From Cephalotus follicularis (lineage: Eukaryota > Streptophyta > Magnoliopsida > Oxalidales > Cephalotaceae), in the NCBI GenBank assembly GCA_001972305.1, contig BDDD01003333.1:1-64000 (forward strand): a stretch of DNA of 64,000 nt. Reading direction: 5' to 3'. Numbering within the stretch: position 1 is the stretch's first letter; each line of letters begins with the position of its first letter. Shown piece by piece: positions 48,140 through 58,454 of the stretch. The position numbers were made by a program, and so were the translations under genes. The notes under the pieces are model-generated. The model searched no databases, was not told where the DNA came from, and was given only the letters and a program-made list of their open reading frames with translations.

Positions 48140-48230
48140 TTTCCAGTCGACTGGATGCATCTGCCAATCGACTGTCCTCAACACGCACCAGGCAGTCGGC
48201 TGTTCCCCTGTGACAGTCGACTGTCCAAGG
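48140..48230. repeat. GTCGAC-core palindrome array, CAG flavour (S3, second)
   Basis: Four sites: CAGTCGACTGG, CAATCGACTGTCC, CAGTCGGCTG and CAGTCGACTGTCC, matching the first array of S2 in reverse. Confidence 0.8.
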
Positions 48231-48401
48231 CTGTTTTAGGGTTTCTTGAGTTTGATTCTCACCAATTGCATGTCCATTCATCCCAAGCAATTACAAATCA
48301 CAAAATTATGATAATTGGGCAGATAATTCAATTAAAATGTATATTTATTTTAAACATGAAAATCAATATACATTAATTGAATTTGCGGTTGTCACAGTTA
48401 C

Positions 48402-48761
48402 CTATGCTAAAAAGCATCTGGAAGATCTGAGCAAACATTTGTGATGATTTTATCTTTTAATGTTTGGATTTTTTTGTTGTATTTGCAGAGTTTGTAATTG
48501 TTCTTCGAGTTTTTGGTTTCATATTTCTTGTTTCATAAAATGCAAATGGTTTTCTTTTGTTTTTATTTGGTTTATTGAATGTTCTTTGAAAAGTGATAAT
48601 GCTTTTAAAAGATTAATATCTTTAGTTATTGGTTGTTCATTAAATGCAAATAATATTTTCTTTTGAAATACTTTTGTAGTAATCCCGTCATTTTTTACTT
48701 TAATAGGTTTAATGATTTCTAAAAATGGTTATCATAGGATAATACCTATTGCTAGGTCATT
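48402..48761 (-). pseudogene. Pararetrovirus protease to reverse-transcriptase linker piece
   Basis: Minus-strand translation gives blocks such as LEIIKPIKVKNDGITTKVFQ and KILFAFNEQPITKDINLL, like the segment after the aspartic protease in Caulimoviridae polyproteins. It lies between solo LTRs S4 and S3. Fossil. Confidence 0.6.
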
Positions 48762-48837
48762 TGTAATACCCCGTGACATAATTTGGCGTATACTTATTAA
48801 GTATGCATACCATTTATAAAAAATTCATACATTTGGT

Positions 48838-49031
48838 ATCGGAACAGGGCGGAGCAGAGCAGACTAGACCAGGGGGAGGGAGCAGACCAGACCAGACCAG
48901 AGTGGAGCAGCCTGGTCTAGAATGAGCAGACATGGTCGAGGTTGAGTAGACTTGGTTGAGAAAACCTAGGAGCAGACCTGGTCTGGGATGAGCAGACCTG
49001 CTCAATACCTTTGTTTAGTAGACCTGATATA
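48838..49031. repeat. CAGACC/GGTCTG motif array in S4
   Basis: AGCAGACCTGGTCTGG, AGCAGACCTGCTC, GAGCAGACATGGTC and similar units recur eight or more times at 20-30 bp spacing. CAGACCTGGTCTG is a palindrome around its centre. Confidence 0.75.
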
Positions 49032-51544
49032 CGTTGAGCAAACTTGGGAGTCGACTAGGAAGTAGGTGGAATTGTTGGTCTGCTCTGGAGTGGTTAGCTT
49101 ACCCTGCGGTAAAGTCATGTATGAAAAGGATTTAAGCATTTTTGAGGCCCAAAAATTTGGCCCAATGACTCCATAAGTCCTAAATTATATGGACTTTTCT
49201 CTAATTATCTCAAAGTTTCTAGACTATTCATCTTTAAAATAAGTCATAAGTTTTATAAAGAGAAAACGAACGACATTCTCGTTTTCTTGCTTGGCCGAAG
49301 CATTCACCTCTTGCGAGGTCTCATTTTCTTCTCCATTTCTTCAAGAACTTTTTAAGGAAACAAGTGTAAAAGTGACTCATCTTTCATCCTTCTAACATAA
49401 TCTTGTAAGTTCCCTGCCCTTTTGGCACTAGAAGTTGAGATTTTATCAAGATGTTGATGTCATGTGATTGATTGAGAAGTGATTAATTATATCTTCATGA
49501 GAGATGGAAATTAGACTAAGAGTTGAGCATATTATCATAAATCGGTTTCCATGATTATTCCTTTAAATTCTTTTCCATGGAAGAGTGGTAAAGTTGATAG
49601 TTCTATGGTTTTAAAGAATGATAAATGGATGTTAGTAAACTTGTGAGATCATCACCTTGATACTAAGAAGATTTCGGTCTCTTACGGGTTTAAGGAAAAT
49701 TGATATTTATATTGAATTAAGGATTGAAGCCATTTAATCTTCCTAGGGTTAGAAGGATTTCAGCTTTGTGTGAAATCATGAGCTATTGAGGTTGTCTAAC
49801 ATAAATTGTGATATAGTGTTGTGTTTGGATGGTAATTAGTAATGGTGGAGGTATTAGAAAGTGTAAGCATTAAATTCTAAGTTAGTGATTATGCTATCTA
49901 GTATCAAAGGGTGACATGGGAATATAGCCCTTGTATGGCATATATATCCACTATCTTCTCATATAAGCATAGGAAATATGCTTATTGAATCTATAATGTG
50001 ATGGCTTTGTAGACTTGGATCCAGTAGCTGATCTAGAGTGTTCAAGGATTAGTCCACGGTAGTTGCTTTCGGTAAATCTGTGAGTGGGGCATTCCCTTCA
50101 TTTTATTATCTTGAGACTTCTTTTTGATATGTGCCCTGTTGTGCTTGCATTATATGATGATTCGATCGGGATTTGAATCCCGTATGTCTTATGTTGAGAA
50201 TATTCCCTGATTGTGATGTGAATTACGAGCATACGAGGCTCGGGCTCTGGGTGACTAGGTCACCTCCCTATTTTATGATCATTGTGATATGATATTGCAC
50301 TTTGTACTCTGATGCTGGTACCCTATGATATGTCACATGTGATTTCAGTTGATAGTGAGGTGTACGTTCGATGCCCAACTCTCCTTAGCAGGTTGATTGT
50401 CTACGATGGGGTGTTATGTGGGAACTGCCCCTAGGTATCCATAGACTGAATCTATAGCATACCGTTGGTCTATGATGGTATGCTGAGTGTGAGTGCCGAC
50501 GGGCTCCATTACTCACTTATCGTACTGATTTATCAGACGAGGGTTGGGTCCTTGCATTCATATGTCAGTCCCTCGATGAGGCTGATTTATTGGACGAGGG
50601 CTGGGTCCGTGCATTGATACGCTGACCCCTCAGATAAGGCAAAGGTATTGGCATTCTACACTGGTGTATGAATGATGATGTACACATCCTATAGCCTTAC
50701 TTGAGATTATTGCTGCAGCGGCTGTAACATGATGTCATGATATATGACGGTGATATGAGATATGGCATTCACATGATATGTGACAGTGATATGATATATG
50801 ATGATGACAGTATAATTGTACCATCATCCCCGAATTTTATGATTATTTGGGAACATTTCTTGATCATGAATCATATTCGTAATTCTTGATATTTTATTAC
50901 ATCCTGTTGTTTATTGAGATTTGTTCGGTAAACTTCATTGTTGAGTTACAAGTTCTTTCTTTTGGAGTCTGGTTGACGTTATATTCATTCCATAAATTTA
51001 TTCTATTTTGTCTATGGCTTTATATATATTCTTGATCATGCCATACCACTTTTATTTATCGAATCCCGTTTTGGTATGGATGTAGCAGAGGATGACTTAT
51101 CCCAACTCACTTAGTCACTTGGACTAACCTCCTCTTATTTACAATTTTTGGTTGAGGCGGCAGAGGACGATCCACTTGATCTACCAGACCAGTAGCATTT
51201 GAATTTACTAAAGGTAGATCACGGAGTACATGCACCTTACACTGGCAGAGTTGGCCAGTAACACATGCATGCATGGGGACATATGGGAATTGTTATTATA
51301 TTCATGTCTGATAACTGGAATTATTATGAGATGTTGATATTTGGAGTAATAATGGTTCTGGAAGGTTAATATGTTGAAATATTGTATTTTAAATTGATTG
51401 TGTTATCCTTGTGATGGATTGAAGAAAATTAACTGATGATTCCTCCTTCGAGAGTGTGGATATATATATTGTGGTTTGAACTGCAGATTTTTAGTAACTG
51501 TTTCGATGTTATGTTAAGTCAGAGTACGAATAGTTGAAGAAAGA

Positions 51545-51805
51545 GCTCTAAATGATAAGGTAGAGCTCGGACTATGGAAGGCAGGGCTTTGGATGCCAAA
51601 GCAAACCTCGGAGGAAGAGGTCAGAGCTCAAGGCTCATAGTCAAACCTCTGTGCCTGAAGGTAGACCTTGGAGGTAGAGACCAGAGCATAAAACTCGAAG
51701 TCAGACCTCTGAGTCTTAAGGTAGACCTCAGAGGTAAAGGTAAGACCTCATAGTAAAGAAGTTAAGGTAGAGCTCGGAAAGCTAAGGCAGACCTCGGCAC
51801 CTAGT
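51545..51805. repeat. GACCTC/GAGGTC motif array in S4
   Basis: Units like AAGGTAGACCTCAGAGGTA, GACCTTGGAGGTAGAG and AACCTCGGAGGAAGAGG recur about eight times. ACCTC-N-GAGGT is an inverted repeat. Confidence 0.75.
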
Positions 51806-51956
51806 GCCCTGTTCTCTGCTAAACACGTTATTGGTGTACGTAGTTAGTTATGGAATAGAGGCCCGGGTTATGGAATAAGTCTGGAAGAATTAAGGTTAAG
51901 TGTAGTCTAGCACGGCTCGTCTGGAGGGGTTAGAGCCTAGGGGACGGGTCGTGTCA

Positions 51957-52150
51957 TCTTTAACTAGGATGAATGTCTGTTTATACAAATGCCTTCATTA
52001 CAAATATGGGCATCTGAAATTTTCCATATTACATTAAGTTTTTCACCATTAGCAGTGGTTAGTCTTTCTTTAGTTTTTTCAATGAATTTTGTAGGGATTA
52101 ATCCCTCTTGAATACAATTTAGCTATGCACCTGAATCTACCAGGGTTGTT
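51957..52150 (-). pseudogene. Pararetrovirus aspartic protease, first part
   Basis: The minus strand shows TTTLVDSGA, with the DSG active-site triplet of pepsin-like retroviral proteases, followed by LIPTKFIEKTKERLTTANGE. It comes after the capsid region and before S4. Fossil. Confidence 0.7.
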
Positions 52151-53288
52151 GTTTAAATTTTGAAAGAATTTTGTATAAGAATGGTAACATTAATGTGCCA
52201 CTTTTGATGAGAACTTCTTTCAATTAAATTGATAAGCTTGGTAGAAGCTTCATTATGAATATCTGAATCTTCAAGAGGTTCTTTGTCAGAGGATGAGGAG
52301 GATGAATGCTTTTTCAAGAGTAATTGTTCAAAATGTGAAATCTGTGCTTTTGTTTTTTGTTTAAATTTTGATAATTCCAGTTTAGTTTCTTTGATTTCTT
52401 TTTGCAAATCTTGCAATGTAAGACTCAGTGGGGATGTTTTATTAATATTTTGAAATATTTTTTGCAATGTATATGGTTGGTTGTTGGACGTTGATGGCTC
52501 TGTTGTTATTAAATATTTTATTTTTAATACATATTCTTTCTTTAATTCAGGGTTATATATTTTGTCTACTAATTGCAATAATAGACTGGACTATTTTTGT
52601 TTATCAATACTAAGCATATTAATCTTTGCTGAAGAACAAGTAGTTCCAATAATACAATTATTACAATTACAAGTTTTAATGTTGGAATTATTAGAATTGG
52701 TGTCAAATTCTTGTTCAAATTCTGAGGCATAATGATTGATTGGTTGTATTGGTATTGTGGAATCCGAATGTTGAGAATAGTCTGTTTCATCTTCAGAAGT
52801 TTGTCTATTAAGGATTTTGAATAATTGATTTTCATGTTCTTCAGATATATCTAATTTCTTAATTTGTTTTCTTATTTTACAATATTTAGCAATATGTCCT
52901 AATTTTTCACATTTGTAATAGTTTTTTTATTTTTGAAAATTATTTGTTGGTTTTTGGAACTTGTTGGTTTTTGAAACTCATTGGTTTTAAAATGGGTTTT
53001 TGCTTTCTTAGGTTTTTTTATAATATTGAGGTTTTTCAATTTGTTGTTTGTAGTAATTTTTTCTATATTTTCTTTTGTATTTTCGTTTGTATTTTTATGG
53101 ATTTTTAGAAGTGAAAGATGCTGGTTTAAATGGTTAATATTCAAACTGTGTGCAAAAATATCCTAATTCTTTTTTTTGTAAGTTTTTGCATCTCTTTTTA
53201 TTTGTTTATTCATTTTAATATTATTACAAATTTCTAACCCAGTTTTAGTAATAGTACTTGATATGGGAAAATTTCTACCAAAATAAAC
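52150..53288 (-). pseudogene. Pararetrovirus capsid protein region with zinc knuckle
   Basis: The minus strand carries basic stretches at 53090-53288, then a KCEKLGHIAKYC zinc knuckle near 52880-52920, an acidic-Ser/Asn stretch, a second Cys cluster (CNCNNC...C) near 52620-52690, and a coiled-coil-like segment (LQDLQKEIKETKLELSKFKQ) followed by SSSSSDKEPLED. This is the usual order in Caulimoviridae capsid to protease regions. The right end is cut by E6 at 53288. Several breaks. Confidence 0.75.
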
Positions 53289-53767
53289 TGTCACATGTCC
53301 TCTAGAAATTCAGCCATGTATCCTCTGGAGCTATAGACAGATGGTCAGGCCATTTACAATCTAAAAAGATAACGCACAGCATAACGCATTGGCGCCAAAT
53401 AACGAAATAGACGAGACCCTTGGCCGTTTCCTAGGGGTACAATAATCTTCTCCTAATGCAAGCTGATTTTGGGGAGGCAGTTACAACCAGGTGATCCTAT
53501 AAATACCACAACGAAACACTTTACACAGGTCAATAAATTCTAGAATAAAAAGAACCTTATTGTATCTTCTTTGTCATTATCTGACTTAAGATCAGATAGT
53601 CCCTAAGAGTAAAACCTCATGGACCTTCGTTTAGTTTGCTTCTTGTGTACAGGGAGGATCGTAAAACATCAAGCTTACATTATCCTCGGAGCGGTCAACG
53701 CGTTTTCCTCTACAAATCAAATCTCTATACGTAGGGGACTGTTGTGGTGTTGATTACGACATCAACA
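53289..53767 (+). repeat. E6 5' LTR (479 bp)
   Basis: It runs from TGTCACATGTCC to GACATCAACA. It contains a TATA box (TATAAATA, 53498-53505) and AATAAA signals near 53530-53547, a compact U3-R-U5 layout. The primer region GTTGGGGCCGTCTGTGGGAA follows at once. Confidence 0.8.
53498..53505 (+). promoter_or_regulatory. E6 LTR TATA box
   Basis: TATAAATA lies about 210 bp into the LTR, with polyadenylation-type AATAAA 30-40 bp downstream. Confidence 0.65.
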
Positions 53768-53811
53768 GTTGGGGCCGTCTGTGGGAAACGCAACAAAAAG
53801 TTATTTGAGCC

Positions 53812-54109
53812 ATGCCTTCGAGAAGAATCACAACCTCTACGACTGCAAGCAGCCAAGCCGCTAAGCTCCTGCTACTGAACAAGTTCCCACTAGCGGGAGC
53901 AATTCAACCAGCTTCTCCAAGAGATGGGGAGGCTTACAACTTTGCTAGCGAAAAACTTGGCCAGCCAAAATTAGGCTGGTCCAAGCCAACCAGCCCTCCA
54001 AGATCAAGCTGGGCCGAGCAGACCAGCCACATAAGTACAACAACCCCAAAGGGCTAGGCAAAACCAGCCGAGGAGGGCCATGCGTCCTCCGAGGCGGTCA
54101 GAGATTGAT
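53812..54109 (+). pseudogene. gag: E6 gag, N-terminal part
   Basis: ATG 53812 lies 45 bp after the LTR. MPSRRITTSTTASSQAAKLL is followed by a Pro/Ser-rich stretch with repeated SWAEQTS / GWSKPTSP elements. The early gag of Tat elements is low in complexity, so recognition rests mainly on position. It is cut by E7. Confidence 0.55.
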
Positions 54110-54651
54110 ACATCTGTTAGATGTAGTGACCCGACAAGCCATTGGATTGGCTATCGTATTATATCTTATCTTGTATGAAACAATCTTATTCTTTATATAT
54201 ATGATATGTGCTAATTTGTTATGGCTATATCACTTGTGTTTTGTCACTTAATCGAAGTAGTTTATTATTTACCTGCTTACACTTGTGATGCCCTGACATA
54301 GAAAAACTTGGCCAGCCAAAATTAGGCTGGTCCAAGCCAACCAGCCCTCCAAGATCAAGCTGGGCCGAGCAGACCAGCCACATAAGTACAACAACCCCAA
54401 AGGGCTAGGCAAAACCAGCCGAGGAGGGCCATGCGTCCTCCGAGGCGGTCAGAGATTGATACATCTGTTAGATGTAGTGACCCGACAAGCCATTGGATTG
54501 GCTATCGTATTATATCTTATCTTGTATGAAACAATCTTATTCTTTATATATATGATATGTGCTAATTTGTTATGGCTATATCACTTGTGTTTTGTCACTT
54601 AATCGAAGTAGTTTATTATTTACCTGCTTACACTTGTGATGCCCTGACATA
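53950..54651. repeat. 351-bp tandem duplication
   Basis: 53950-54300 and 54301-54651 appear identical base for base. The unit spans the junction between E6 gag and the E7 5' LTR start, so it includes the target site acatc and the first ~186 bp of the LTR. It therefore arose after E7 inserted. Confidence 0.92.
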
Positions 54652-56699
54652 AGGTGGATGCCTAGCAAGGAGGCTGTGAGATTGGTTACCTTATTCCGTA
54701 TGTCGAATTAGTTCCAAGTCATAGGTTCACTTGTGGGCATTAGTGAACCGGATAGACTTGTGCATATGTTGCCTACTCATGGAATTGGAGGATGGATTCT
54801 GTCACTACCATATGTGTTGAACACTAGGGCAAATACAGGGTGCGCGCTGGGAACGTGTACACTGAACCGGACCCGCGTAGGAGACACTGTTTGGATAGTC
54901 GCTATTCTCGTGTCAGTAGTGACTCCTACTTGTTGCGGTTGTGTATAAGTGTTGATCACTTATCGAGTTCACAAACTCGTCTGATCCTTAGACATGAGCG
55001 ACTGCTCTATATTGTATGGAGACGGTTATGCTTTGATCTCCACCTTACCCAATCCTTGCGCAGGGCTGGCAATCAGTTGGTGTTTGGGTATGATCGAATC
55101 TATATGAATATAAGTCAGTGTGCAATATGGGATTGTCACACTTGATCGAAGGTGATCGGCTCTATTATGATCTGATTATAATCTGGACTTATGAAATCCT
55201 TGGCCAAGGTTGAGATAGACTGGAAATTAGATTTTCGGAGAGTTTACCATAGGTCCTAGAAACGATCAGATATTTTAGCCATTGAGGTATTATCTAGGGT
55301 TGACACATATCATTATCCTAGACCTCAATCGGGGCCAAGCATGACAAGGGATTATAGTACACGTGAACCGATGACTTAGAAAATCTAGGGTTAAAGAGGT
55401 ATGTAATAAAATCATGAGAAAATTAATTAGATTAATTTTTCATATGGATAATATTAGATATTATTCCGAGAGCATTCAAATTGGTCGATGACCATTTAGA
55501 ATGGCTAAACCGGACCCTAGTGGTATTTCAATAATTTATGAATACCTCTGTTTTAACCAAGATTTTAAAGGGTTCATGCCCAATAATGATTAGTTCTTTA
55601 ATATGTTGGACATATTAAGACTTGGTGTCAAATATCGGTTATGTGAATCTTACATTTTGTGGAAACACATTTGTTTGATCTTACTTAATCAATATCAGGA
55701 TGGATTAAATAAGTTGGACTTATACTCAAATTGCTTTATATGCCAGTCAAAGCGTCGACGCCTTCTAGGAAAGCGTCGACGCATACCTTTGGTCAAAGCG
55801 TCGACGCCTTCTGGGAAGCGTCGACGCTTAAGGCTTGCATAGGCGCTGATGAATTTTAGAAAGACGTCGACATTTAGTGCCATGAAATGCATAAGCGCCG
55901 ATGCTATTATTGAAAGCGTCGACGCTTAGCGCGGGTTGTGCAGCCTGTGCATGAACTCACTTCGTGGGCACGTTTTCTCTCTCATCTCCAGTAGTTTTCT
56001 CCCATCATTACACGTTATGGAAATGTAGGAATCATGGCTACAGACTCCCTGGGAGTGAGGACCACGATTCCGTGTTTGTGGGAGAGTGGGAGAGTGGGCT
56101 AGTGAGAAGCTTTATTTACAGAAAATGTTTCTGGTTAAGTAGTGGTAATTTTGCTGCGCAAAAATGTGACAAGACTTCTCTCTGCACTTATAGTTTTCCT
56201 TCACAGATAAACACCAAGCAAAGTTAACTTATCTAGGGTAGATTGTTTTTTATTGCATTAATAAAACTCAATTTTCCTTATATAAGTTTTGAAAGAGAAA
56301 GAAAGTTTTGTAGGTTTACATCTTCTTGTTGGTCTGGTGTTGTTGTTGCTGGGAGCAGTAGCATCACGCATTGGAGGGCAATAAAGAAGGAGTCTTCGCA
56401 AGCTAGTAGCGGCAAAGATGAAGGAGCCATCACTGTTGGTATATCCCTTTTTGCCTCCCTTTGTTATTACATTGCTTGTATGTCACCATTGGATGCAATG
56501 GTGACATCTTTTCAATTAGTGTGTTGATGTGGTGATCCATGTGGCTTGTGGACATGCCATAATGGACTGGTTTTTTTTTTTTTTTTTTTGCTTTTGTTGG
56601 GTGTTCTTCCGCTGCATGTTTGTTGAATAAAATTTTGTTCTACACCCTACATACCTTAGTCCATTTATGGCATAGGAAATGGTTAATCCGTTTCCATAA
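54115..56699 (+). repeat. E7 5' LTR
   Basis: It starts TGTTAGATGTAGTGACCC (copy repeated at 54466 through the tandem duplication) and ends TTTCCATAA beside the primer site. GCG-flavour palindromes lie at 55748-55930. The last ~175 bp match 59020-59187. The ORFs at 54733-55145 have no protein resemblance and I regard them as chance. Confidence 0.78.
55748..55930. repeat. GTCGAC-core palindrome array, GCG flavour (E7 LTR)
   Basis: AAAGCGTCGACGCC, AAAGCGTCGACGCAT, AAGCGTCGACGCTT and AAGACGTCGAC-type sites occur eight times at 20-45 bp spacing. This is the best-preserved GCG array in the window. Confidence 0.85.
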
Positions 56700-56700
56700 G

Positions 56701-56712
56701 TGGTATCAGAGC
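56701..56712 (+). promoter_or_regulatory. E7 primer binding site, tRNA-iMet
   Basis: TGGTATCAGAGC lies directly after the LTR, the copia-type initiator tRNA-Met primer site. Confidence 0.92.
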
Positions 56713-58454
56713 CTCCGACATCATCCTTAATTGATTTTGTGCTATGAATGATGTACTGATTGAAGGTTTAATTAAAGGATGTGTTATTTGGGTTAAACTT
56801 GATATTCAAAGTGCCTTAATGAAATTGTGTATGAAATTGAATTTCATTATTAATTAACCTTGGAGATTATGTTAAAATGAGTTTTGAACATGTTTTGGAA
56901 ACCTACATGGTGTAGAATAAGGCGGTAAATTGTCTGGTAATGACTGGTATTGTGTTTGCCTAATGTTCAAATCAATGTTTCTGCAATTTTCGAATTGCAC
57001 AAACTGCACAGGGGGTTTAAGCGTTGATGCTCTGGTTTAGCATAGACGCTTGTTCTACTGGTTTGTCCAGTGCGTCGACGCCTTGTCATAGCGTCAACGC
57101 TTATTTGATCTTTTATATTTTTCGCGCCTTAGAGGTAAGCGTCGACGCCTTCTGGAAAGTGTAGACGCTTTAGTATAATTTTTTTTTCTGTTTTTAATAA
57201 AATTAAATTTTATACATTATGGCGCTTAGAAAATCAAAATCATTGCTTGATTTATTGGGAGTTTAACCATTATTAACAATCCTTAAATTAAATTTTATAA
57301 TTAGTTATTATTTATGGCGTTTGTTATTTTGTGGTTTAATCGAATTGGATATAATGTAGGTCTTATGCACAATGGATGGTCGCAAAAGGACATAGACCTA
57401 GTTTATGGTTTTCTTTGTGTGGATGGTTATTTATTGCATTTAATGGTCTCTAATAAGATGTCTGCCTACATCATTTATTTTCCCTTTCTTCTGTAGTTTC
57501 TCCTTGTAAATTTTGAATGTATTTTTCTTTTCAAAATGTAAAGTACTGTTTTGTAAATGAAGCCCTTGTAAGGAGAGATGGAGGAAAGGAGAAATGGAGT
57601 ACAAGACCTTTGAAGGCCATGTATGCATGGTATTTGATGTAATAGATTGAATTTAATATCTTAACACCTAGGAAGACAAAGTAGTGTCTTTGGGCTCAAG
57701 TCACTACTAATAATGTCATTGTCAATCCATTGACATATTTTATAAATATGTCCAAGGTGCATAAGATACACGTCTTGCATGCTAAGCCGTAATTAATTGG
57801 AATTGGCTAATACAACCAATGAATTAATTGATGGATCGGTAATTAAAATTTGAGACCGAAAATTCCCTCACCTTAATAATAAGTCTTAACGTAGGAACCC
57901 ATGGTGTGGTTCCCCGTGGCCATCCACAATTTTGGTTGAGTAGTGTTCCTGAGTTGTTGGTTTGTCATGCCCTAGCTGAGGCTGATAACTTGGGGATATT
58001 ATGTCAATGTCGGTGTTGGGCACCGCAAAGGGTGGCTATGTTTTAACACTTGGAAACGCCTACATGTGGGTGTTAAAACTAGTGCATTCCAATGAAAATT
58101 GTGAGTACTTGACTTATCAATATTCTGATGGTTTGTCAGGCCCTAGCTGAGGCCATATTGAATCTGAGGCCAAATACCATGATTGGATCTTGTATTAGAT
58201 ACAAATTGGAAAGAAAGCCTACCCATTGGATATATTATAGTTTGTCATGCCCTAGCTAAGGCTATAATATGATTGCGATGGATTCCAATCCCCACTAGGG
58301 AGTTGAACTTCTCGAGTTCCATATCAGGGTATGGGATACGATTAGAGTAGTGAGAGGAACCATAAGCACTAAAGACCAAGTGTTATGGTTATCATATATT
58401 AAAATTGGAATAAATGCTAACTCATGTTTATATTTCCTTATCTAGGTTGCTAGT
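56713..58454 (+). other. E7 long untranslated leader
   Basis: About 1.7 kb lies between primer site and gag with no credible ORF. It holds a second GCG-flavour palindrome cluster (57018-57165), a thrice-repeated block GTTTGTCATGCCCTAGCTGA (near 57960, 58131 and 58240), and at its end a pyrimidine-rich stretch with AG (TTCCTTATCTAG) 14 bp before the gag ATG. Confidence 0.75.
57018..57165. repeat. GTCGAC-core palindrome cluster, GCG flavour (E7 leader)
   Basis: Six sites, including AAGCGTTGATGC, GTGCGTCGACGCC, AGCGTCAACGC and TAAGCGTCGACGCC, outside the LTR. Confidence 0.78.

Larger units (their letters stand above)
37612..48396 (-). mobile_element. S3: solo gypsy LTR of the S2 family, split by E5
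   Basis: In plus view it runs from TGTCACACCCCGTTATTTC to TTTGCGGTTGTCACA, the reverse complement of S2. The pieces 37612-38613 and 46678-48396 total about 2.7 kb, matching S2's length. Perfect target duplications gttac are present and there is no internal domain. Palindromes lie at 46998-47105 and 48140-48230 and the conserved hairpin at 37757-37782. Confidence 0.9.
48762..51956 (+). mobile_element. S4: solo gypsy-type LTR (3.2 kb)
   Basis: It runs from TGTAATACCCCGTGAC to GGTCGTGTCA. Flanks tcatt (48757-48761) and tcttt (51957-51961) are a target duplication with one mismatch. The viral protease sequence continues across it. No coding domain is seen. It contains two arrays of short palindromic motifs, 48838-49031 and 51545-51805. 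Orientation is taken from the TGTAATACCCC start, as in the other LTRs. Confidence 0.75.
7108..53288 (-). mobile_element. Endogenous pararetrovirus (Caulimoviridae), fossil in four pieces
   Basis: The pieces are 7108-7385, 33812-37611, 48397-48761 and 51957-53288, all minus strand, about 5.8 kb in total. Read from right to left they give capsid/zinc knuckle, aspartic protease, reverse transcriptase, RNase H, a C-terminal ORF, an intergenic promoter and leader, and the movement protein. Viral genomes normally place the movement protein before the capsid, so the copy is circularly permuted, as expected for integration of a circular genome or a concatemer. It carries many breaks and is the oldest layer of the nest. 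The genus is uncertain; petuvirus-, florendovirus- or cavemovirus-like are all possible. Confidence 0.85.

Noticed and set aside
47945-48376. ORF of 143 codons with Cys and His
   Set aside because: It covers the S3 palindrome array and LTR start; the Cys/His content comes from TGCATG-rich DNA.
48762-51956. Possible host gene or promoter in a 3.2-kb non-coding block
   Set aside because: LTR-type ends, a near-perfect target duplication and viral protease sequence on both sides identify it as a solo LTR.
54733-55145. ORFs of 71-101 codons
   Set aside because: Inside the E7 LTR, overlapping on both strands, no recognisable motif.
56580-56590. Poly-T run suggesting a LINE or SINE tail
   Set aside because: It lies inside the E7 LTR, and the same but shorter run is at 59069-59076 in the 3' LTR part; it is a homopolymer in the LTR.
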